A stretch of DNA of 24,388 bases from Chara braunii (lineage: Eukaryota; Streptophyta; Charophyceae; Charales; Characeae): positions 1,100,224 through 1,124,611 of the forward strand of contig BFEA01000183.1 of the NCBI GenBank assembly GCA_003427395.1, given 5' to 3'. The position numbers and the translations under genes are program-made. This document shows, piece after piece, positions 19,332 through 24,388 of this stretch. The notes under the pieces were generated by a model that was not told the origin of the DNA, ran no database searches, and saw only the letters and a program-made list of their open reading frames with translations. Position 1 is the stretch's first letter; each line of letters begins with the position of its first letter.

Positions 19332-20015
19332 ATTAAAAAAACAATTGCAAAAGCTAGTTGATAAATGATGAATCAGACCTAACTTTTCTCTTTATGGGGC
19401 CTTTGTTTTGTTTTATTCTCAAAACGTAAGGTGAGTTGTCGTTCTCTATCGACTATCGAGGGTTGAATGCGGTGACTGTTAAGAATGTCGAACCCCTCCC
19501 TCGAATAGACGACCTTCTTAACCAATTGCAAGGATGCAAGTACCTCTGCAAGATTGACTTAAAGTCTGATTACTATCAGACCGAAGTAGCCCTTGAAGAT
19601 CAACATTAGACGAAACTTTGAACACATTATGATCACTATGAGTTCACTTTGACTAATGCACCCGCCACCTTCGAAAGGTCAATGAATGAATTGTTCAGAG
19701 AATGGTTGAATTAATTTGTGATACTTTATGTAAATGACAACCTTATCTTCAGCAGGACACAAGAATATGACGAAAACTATCTTCGATTGGTCTTAGAAAA
19801 AGTGAGAGAAGGAAACTTTAAACTAAATCCTAAGCAGTCGAAATTCACAAAGTTTGAAGTATCTAGTGTATGTTGTGAATGAAGACGGGTTGAGTCCAAA
19901 CGAAAAGAAGTTGTTGCTACAAGCGATTGACCTAAGCCAAATACTCTAACCAACCTTGGATTGGCCAGCTACTAAAAAAAGTTTGTTACTAATTTCTCCT
20001 CCATAGGAGCCTTCA
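19324..20015 (+). pseudogene. Reverse transcriptase of element 2, active site mutated
   Basis: Scattered pieces in shifting frames match element 1 RT: finger IRPNFSLYGAF, then TVKNVEPLPRIDDLLNQLQG and KIDLKSDYYQTEV. Later come LTNAPATFERSMNELFREW and, at 19727-19738, Tyr-Val-Asn-Asp where element 1 has Tyr-Leu-Asp-Asp. The first catalytic Asp is therefore Asn (a G-to-A change would suffice). A segment before LTNAPATF is deleted, including the LPFG motif. The enzyme could not work. Confidence 0.88.
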
Positions 20016-20245
20016 TGAGGAAGCTTCAAAAAAAAAAAACTATTTGGCTTTGCGCTAAATACGAAAGTTTGCGTTTAGGAAGTTCACCCACTATCACGTG
20101 TGAAAAAAGTCAAACTCATCCTTACCTTTTGTTATGACCACTGATGCAAGCCAATATGAGATTGGGGCTCTACTGCAACTAAATATGGTTAGGGTTATCG
20201 ACCAATTGAGTTTATATCCTGCCAACTCCCTTCGGACAAAGTAAT
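20016..20245 (+). pseudogene. RNase H fragment of element 2
   Basis: LPFVMTTDASQYEIGALLQL (about 20127-20186) carries the first RNase H Asp. It is followed after a frame change by GYRPIEFISCQLPSDK, matching the VEFISQ...LPNEKF part of element 1. Everything after that (the tether and DALSR end) is missing: the sequence jumps to integrase core at about 20258. Confidence 0.85.
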
Positions 20246-20257
20246 AAACCCAAGACC

Positions 20258-20850
20258 ACTATCGAGTCATGAAAGACCAAGTGAGTCCATTTCCATAGAC
20301 TTCATGAGCCTAACAAAAAGTCGAAATGGAAAGAGTCAATAAATGATTATCGTGGATATATTATCTAAGTACGCAATATTTGTTACTTTTGCCAATGTCC
20401 GATAGCACTTTGTTTCGTGAAGAATAAAGAACGACATACTAATGTACGTGAGAACTTGTCTTATGTGCCAGCGCAACAAATCGTCCTACGAAAGTCTCTT
20501 GGGACAATTCAAACTACTATCGAGTCATGAAAGACCAGATCATTCCATTTCCATCGACTTCATGAGCCTAACAAAAAGTCGAAATAGAAAACGTCAATAA
20601 ATGGTTATCATGAACAAATCCTCTAGGTACGCAATATTTATTCCTTTTCCGCCAGAAGCAAAAATTGAACTTCTCATCCAAAAGTTTCAAATACAATGTA
20701 TTTTTGAGTATAGATTCCCTACTACCATTGTATCTGACAGAGACGTGAGATTCACCGAAGAATCTTGGCAAAAATACGACACAAGCTTAACTATGTCTTC
20801 AAGACAATATCCTGAGACTAACCGCCAAACCGAACAAATCAATAAGTTGT
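20258..20850 (+). pseudogene. Integrase of element 2 with duplicated core start around a displaced zinc finger
   Basis: The core start (ESISIDFMSLTKSRNGKSQ) appears at 20258-20394 and again, diverged, at 20516-20652. Between them 20395-20515 encodes the finger (MYVRTCLMCQRNKSSYESLG), which belongs before the core. The second core copy continues through VSDRDVRF (second Asp) to ETNRQTEQ (Glu), with about five residues missing between them. The first junction lies in CTTTTGCC, a word also present just upstream of the finger in the antisense copy (17085-17528), so a microhomology switch is likely. TGA at 20850-20852 ends the open frame. Confidence 0.85.
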
Positions 20851-20852
20851 GA

Positions 20853-21560
20853 CAACAACTCCTACGCATGTATGTGCGCTGTAATGAAATTGACGGGGAT
20901 GAGAACGAACCCAAGATTGCAAGTGCATATAGTAACAGTGTACACACTTCTACAAAACCCACACCTATTGCACTGCATAAAGGTTGGCAACCTCTAAGAC
21001 CAATTAACCCCCTAACAAGAGGCAAATCCAGAAGATGCCCCCAAGAACCCGAGAATTTGTAGCTCTCTAAGAGCAAGACATTCAAAAAGCAAAAGAGAAT
21101 ATCAAGAAAGTCCAACAGTAAACTGATTGAAAAGGCAAACAAACATCGAAGACCTGCACAATTCAAAGAAGGAGAAATGGTTTGGGGTTAAATCCAACGA
21201 CTTCTCACGTAAGGAAAATATCTCGCACAGACTGCTACCCGTCTACTATGGACCCTGGGAAGTTCTCAAAGTAATAGGGGACGCCGGTGGACCATCCTAC
21301 CGAATTGACATTCCTCCTCATCTAAAGAGCTACTCAGCCTTCCACGCATCTAAGTTGTTACCCTCTGATGGTGGACATCAAGTAGAGAAAATCATTGAAC
21401 ATGGGTTTTCCTCCAGGGGAGCTAGAGGAAGACCTCAAAAGCAATAGAAGGTAAAATTTTCCAATCAACCGTTGTCCGAAGCTTGCTGGTTTAGTAAAAG
21501 AAATCTTTTACCTACTATTCCTGATATTGTCTCCGCATAAGAGAGAAGGTTAAGAATCTA
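20853..21560 (+). pseudogene. Integrase C-terminus, GPY/F and chromodomain remnant of element 2
   Basis: MYVRCNEIDGDENEPKIASA aligns with the post-core region of element 1. After a frame change come EKANKHRRPAQFKEGEMVWG and then YYGPWEVLKVIGDAGGPSYR with FHASKLLPS, the GPY/F module (about 21241-21366). HQVEKIIEHGF, an in-frame TAG (21445-21447), KVKF, RNLLPTIPDIVSA and a final TAA follow the chromodomain layout. They lack the basic linker between GPY/F and chromodomain that element 1 has. It is non-functional. Confidence 0.85.
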
Positions 21561-22450
21561 AGCCTAACATAGAAATTTTTGTGATGAAACTCCAAAACGG
21601 GCAGAATGGAATATTGTAGCTCGTGTGCCAAATCAAGCCGCTAGGCTCTAGTTGCGCCCTCAGACAAGCAATAACGGACAAACCCTAAAAAAAAATGGTC
21701 AAACAAGCCCTCTAACGGCCTATACCAACAGTTGAGCAAAAAGTCAACAGTCAGCTCCTGGACCCAAGCCCAGATCCAAAAAGTCAAAGTGAACACAAGA
21801 TTTTCTGGCCATCAATCTAGAATGATCAAACAATGGTCTGCAAGTTCCTAAAGATTTAGGCCTCGAGGAATCCAAAACGTAACTGGGACAAAACGGATCT
21901 AAGTCCTCGACATTCGTGAGAATCCGGGGCCTCACTTGGACTCCACAAGTCGACACTACATAAGGTAGACCTCGCCACTGCTTGGGCATTCAATCTTCCG
22001 AGTTGCTTGCGGCTTCAATGCTGCACGTGAGACTTGAGGGGAGGACACTGGTGCCAAGCTGTTTCGTGGGCACCTGATACTGCAGAGGAGAGGAAAGAGA
22101 ACACATCCATTGCTGCGACCATAGACGACGGAGAGGTGGTGAGCAGAGGAAGAGAGTGTGGGCAAGAAGTGATGTCATGTGCGCTTACCTGGTCTTACCT
22201 GATGTAATGCTGCTGCTGATTCTGCTTGCTGCTGGAGGTTTGCTCATCTGCGACGGGCTACGTTACATCATCCACATGTCATATTGTGTTCAGGTTACTG
22301 ACGCGGCAGAGGTGGGCAGCCCACCAGTACCCCGAACCCGTTGCAGCCATGGTGGAAGAGGTCGGGAAGAATGAAGAATGAAAGGCAGGAGAACATACGA
22401 ACGGGGCTTTGCTAAAATATTATTCTCACTCCATCTGTCTTTCCTTCCCT
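21561..22450 (+). other. Candidate 3' UTR and LTR of element 2
   Basis: No coding signal is recognised. A TATA-like CTACATAAGG (21956-21965) lies about 440 bp after the chromodomain and is followed by a GC-richer, purine-biased stretch (22030-22160), paralleling the layout after element 1. No TG...CA boundary pair or second LTR copy is visible in the window, so this is inference from position. Confidence 0.35.
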
Positions 22451-22620
22451 CTCTTTTCTGATCTGGATACTATCAACTTGGAGATTTCACATGTGGAACT
22501 GAAGGATCATGTACTTCAAACGACGTTGAATTGATGAACTTGCTGGAATGATTATCTCCCAACATTGCACGACATTGTATCTGACAACATGTTTGATCGA
22601 CGAAACTGGGTTCATTACAA

Positions 22621-22697
22621 TGGGCTTTTTGTCAGAAAAAAAAGGCATGGGCTTTTTGTCAGGAAATAAAAGGCATTTGTCAGAAAAAAGAAAGGAA
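22621..22697. repeat. 27-bp tandem repeat, about three units
   Basis: Units TGGGCTTTTTGTCAGAAA...GGCA start at 22621 and 22648. A third unit, lacking its first bases, starts at 22676. Another TGGGCT (22698-22703) abuts the U6 copy. Confidence 0.85.
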
Positions 22698-22703
22698 TGG
22701 GCT

Positions 22704-22776
22704 GTCCTTCGGGACATCCGTTAAAATTGGAACGATACAGAGATGATTAGCATGGCCCCTGCAAAAAAAAAAAAAA
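22704..22776 (+). pseudogene. Truncated U6 snRNA retropseudogene with A14 tail
   Basis: 22704-22762 matches the first about 61 nt of plant U6: the 5' stem-loop GTCCTTCGGGAC, ACATCCG, then TAAAATTGGAACGATACAGA, and GATTAGCATGGCCCCTGC. Compared with the canonical sequence it has lost one base pair of the 5' stem and carries two A-to-T changes. It stops before the GCGCAAGGATGACACGC part and the 3' end, and runs straight into 14 A residues (22763-22776). No upstream sequence element or positioned TATA box is seen. A 3'-truncated body plus poly(A) fits LINE-mediated retroposition, and U6 is a frequent template for it. It is not expressed as U6. Confidence 0.9.
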
Positions 22777-23445
22777 TCAGACTGTGGCAGGCAGCACCTA
22801 GAGCCCTAAGTGACGTTTGGGTGTCACAGTAAACAACATACGCCTCACGCTACGCCGGTCCCCGCTGGCAAATACGGATACGATCTTCCTGCGACAAGAC
22901 GGCCTTGCTGCGAGTAGCATCCGCAGGCCTGGACACACTTTTTCCCAAACGGAAACCCTACATGCTATAGCCTGCCAGTCCACCAATGCCACTGCACTCA
23001 GCCCCGACAAAAGCACAAACTTGGACCACGAACATGGTGGGGGCATGACAGCGTGCATGGAGGGAAGTAAAGGAAAAGGGGGAAGATTCCCCAGAGCAAG
23101 CAATGGAACTCACTCAGGGGATAATTTTCCGCAAACTGGCTACTAGGAAGATTTGCCAGATCAGAAACGGCCCCCATAAAAGTCAAATTGGCAGTAGGAG
23201 AGGTGAAAATGAAACACAGGAGAAAGAATCGATGATTAAATCACCGATTTAAGGATGACAGACGACAGGACAGAGTGGCCACCCAGCAGGCAGTTCAACA
23301 ACCAATGGGAGGGAGGCTATCACATACCTCCACGGATGCCTTCAGCATGAAGTGTTGTAGGTTTAAAGTTAATATTACCGTCCCCTCCAGTGAGGGCCGA
23401 GAGGAGGAAAAGGTCTCCCTGACAGTCAACTCTCCTAATACGGTT
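22777..23445. other. No gene recognised
   Basis: Open frames exist on both strands (for example 22817-23146 plus, 22798-23103 minus), but neither shows a domain, signal or repeat. Composition is mixed. It may be an old transposon body. Confidence 0.5.
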
Positions 23446-23715
23446 CAATCTGTGTTGTTCAGGGGATCCATTGCGCTTAGCCCACCATTACCTACCAGGA
23501 TGTTCAACCATTAACATGGGGGGAAACTGGGGATGAATGGGCCTGCCACACAGGTCTGGATTCATTTGAAACGGCCCAAACAATCTGTGTTCTTCAGGGG
23601 ATCCATTGCGCTTGGCCCACCATTACCTACGGGGATATTCAGCCATTAACATGGGGGGGAACTGGGTATGAATGGGCCTGCCGCGCAGGTCTGGATTCAT
23701 TTGAAACGGCCCAAA
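23446..23715. repeat. 135-bp tandem duplication (two units)
   Basis: Units 23446-23580 and 23581-23715 share most bases from CAATCTGTGTT to AACGGCCCAAA. The period is a multiple of three. On the minus strand both units read through in one frame, encoding FGPFQMNPDLxGRPIHxQFP, and each has a TAA at the same point. Confidence 0.95.
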
Positions 23716-23913
23716 AAAAATATCGCCTCCAATGCCCATAGGTACAAGTGGTTTAAGAAAGGATACATTCATGTTCGACAGTGTGCATCGACTTATGCCC
23801 GGGGGGGTCTGATGACCGGGATACCCAGGCATGGGGAAAAACATTAATAAATAAAAAATTTTAACGGTGGGGTTTTTCTGTGCTCTCTTCTTTTTTTGAG
23901 AGTTGGCTGTCAA
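23623..23913 (-). CDS. Unidentified minus-strand ORF extending into the 135-bp duplication
   Basis: The frame is open for 96 codons (MTANSQKKKRAQKN...). It contains a Pro/Gly-rich part (MPGYPGHQTPPG) and then the first duplicated unit. Past its TAA the same frame stays readable through the second unit to about 23320. The TAA lies within AGGTAATG in both units, which could equally be a splice donor if this were an exon. No family is recognised; coding status is uncertain. Confidence 0.25.
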   Translation of the reverse strand: MTANSQKKKRAQKNPTVKIFYLLMFFPMPGYPGHQTPPGISRCTLSNMNVSFLKPLVPMGIGGDIFFGPFQMNPDLRGRPIHTQFPPMLMAEYPRR

Positions 23914-24078
23914 GGGGGGGAACGGGAGTACAAAAAGGGGTTTAAAGGGAAGTGCCTTAATGTGACTTTTAATTTTTTTAATTTTTTTTTAACTTCAGTT
24001 CCGTGAGGAATTCTGATGTGACCCTCAACCAAAAGTTGTTTTTAGCAATCCTACACAACATTTTTTCTTTTTTCAGGA

Positions 24079-24109
<31 letters not shown>

Positions 24110-24388
24110 GGCGCCTGGGCTACCCGGCCCGATGCCCGGCCGGTCACCCGGTCGCCCGGGATATCTCCCTAGCTTACGAGTGCATTCTATTATTTACACT
24201 CACCTGCGCAAGGAACTAACCAGGTTGACACTCCTGGAAAAGAATGAAGCCGGGACAACAAAAGGCCCTCACATTAAAGGAATTAATTAAATACTACAAA
24301 AAGAAATATCCAGATCCAAGGAGGAAAAGAAAAGGGTTTTCTGTCCTTCGGGAGATCCGAAGCACATACCCCTTTGTGGGCTACAAAA
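23914..24388. other. No gene recognised; long T tract and GC-rich patch
   Basis: A T tract of more than 30 bases lies at about 24077-24109. It is followed by a GC-rich patch with repeated CCCGG words (24110-24165). A U6-5'-end-like stem lies at 24342-24360. The tract could be the poly(A) end of a minus-strand retrocopy. Confidence 0.55.
24342..24360 (+). pseudogene. Possible second U6 5'-end fragment
   Basis: TGTCCTTCGGGAGATCCGA matches the same segment of the U6 copy at 22703-22721 except for AG in place of AC and the last base or two. Similarity then stops. It is short, so chance or a promoter-proximal remnant cannot be excluded. Confidence 0.35.

Larger units (their letters stand above)
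18870..21560 (+). mobile_element. pol: Ty3/gypsy chromovirus, element 2 (rearranged pol)
   Basis: Domains run RT, RNase H, integrase, GPY/F module and chromodomain remnant, homologous throughout to element 1 but with far more stops and indels. The PR-RT linker (KHTIGIVPESKLPKGS, about 18912-18959) aligns with KHRIDIIPGSSIPKGA of element 1. A MITE interrupts it at 18984-19323. The protease is not recognisable. Integrase parts are duplicated and out of order (20260-20850). This copy is clearly older or faster-decaying than element 1. Confidence 0.92.

Noticed and set aside
20395-20515. Inverted copy of 17155-17270 as a long hairpin or inverted transposon end
   Set aside because: Both encode the same integrase finger in gypsy elements of opposite orientation, so the inverted similarity is simple homology.
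22704-22762. Functional U6 snRNA gene
   Set aside because: It lacks the 3' third, ends in poly(A) and has no recognisable upstream element.

Overview
This window looks like gene-poor, repeat-rich nuclear DNA of a plant or charophyte-type green alga. Four signals support the green lineage. There are decayed Ty3/gypsy pol regions with an integrase GPY/F module and a chromodomain (chromoviruses). There is a LINE-type ORF1 with a DUF4283-like domain and a CCHC knuckle. There is a truncated U6 snRNA copy whose 5' stem-loop is of the plant type. There is also a broken 18S rDNA fragment. A charophyte such as Chara is my best guess, but the sequence does not prove it. I see no intact host protein gene.

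Layout. 1-3363 (+): Ty3/gypsy element 1, protease to chromodomain, with six in-frame stops and three frameshifts, cut by the window start. 3364-4120: candidate 3' UTR/LTR with 21-bp tandem repeats and a TATA-like box. 4120-6200: no gene seen. 6210-6400: 18S rRNA 5' fragment with an internal 29-bp duplication. 6400-8100: no gene seen; a purine tract and a GC-rich hairpin. 8119-8363: near-perfect 42-bp-arm inverted repeat followed by a CA/TC/TA microsatellite. 8640-9110: homopolymers, then a GC-rich palindromic block. 9500-11110: gene-free DNA made of repeated hairpins and a degenerate tandem array of about 120 bp. 11488-14010 (-): LINE ORF1-like pseudogene and a small downstream ORF. 15020-16370: second block of the 9.5-11.1 kb repeat family, carrying two tRNA-Leu(UAG)-like copies about 1 kb apart. 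17085-18200 (-): scrambled Ty3/gypsy fragment. 18289-18889: broken unidentified ORF. 18870-21560 (+): Ty3/gypsy element 2, with a 340-bp MITE inserted in its RT and a rearranged integrase. 21560-22450: candidate LTR. 22704-22776: U6 retropseudogene with A14 tail. 23446-23715: 135-bp tandem duplication. 24076-24388: long T tract and a second U6-5'-end-like stem.

The genes do not form a pathway; they record successive insertions. The MITE sits inside element 2 between two copies of an 8-bp target duplication, and removing it rejoins the RT reading frame. The most interesting items are that nested MITE, the organelle/bacterial-type tRNA-Leu copies inside a gene-free repeat block, the recurring hairpin family shared by two loci 5 kb apart, and the template-switch-like rearrangements in both later gypsy copies.
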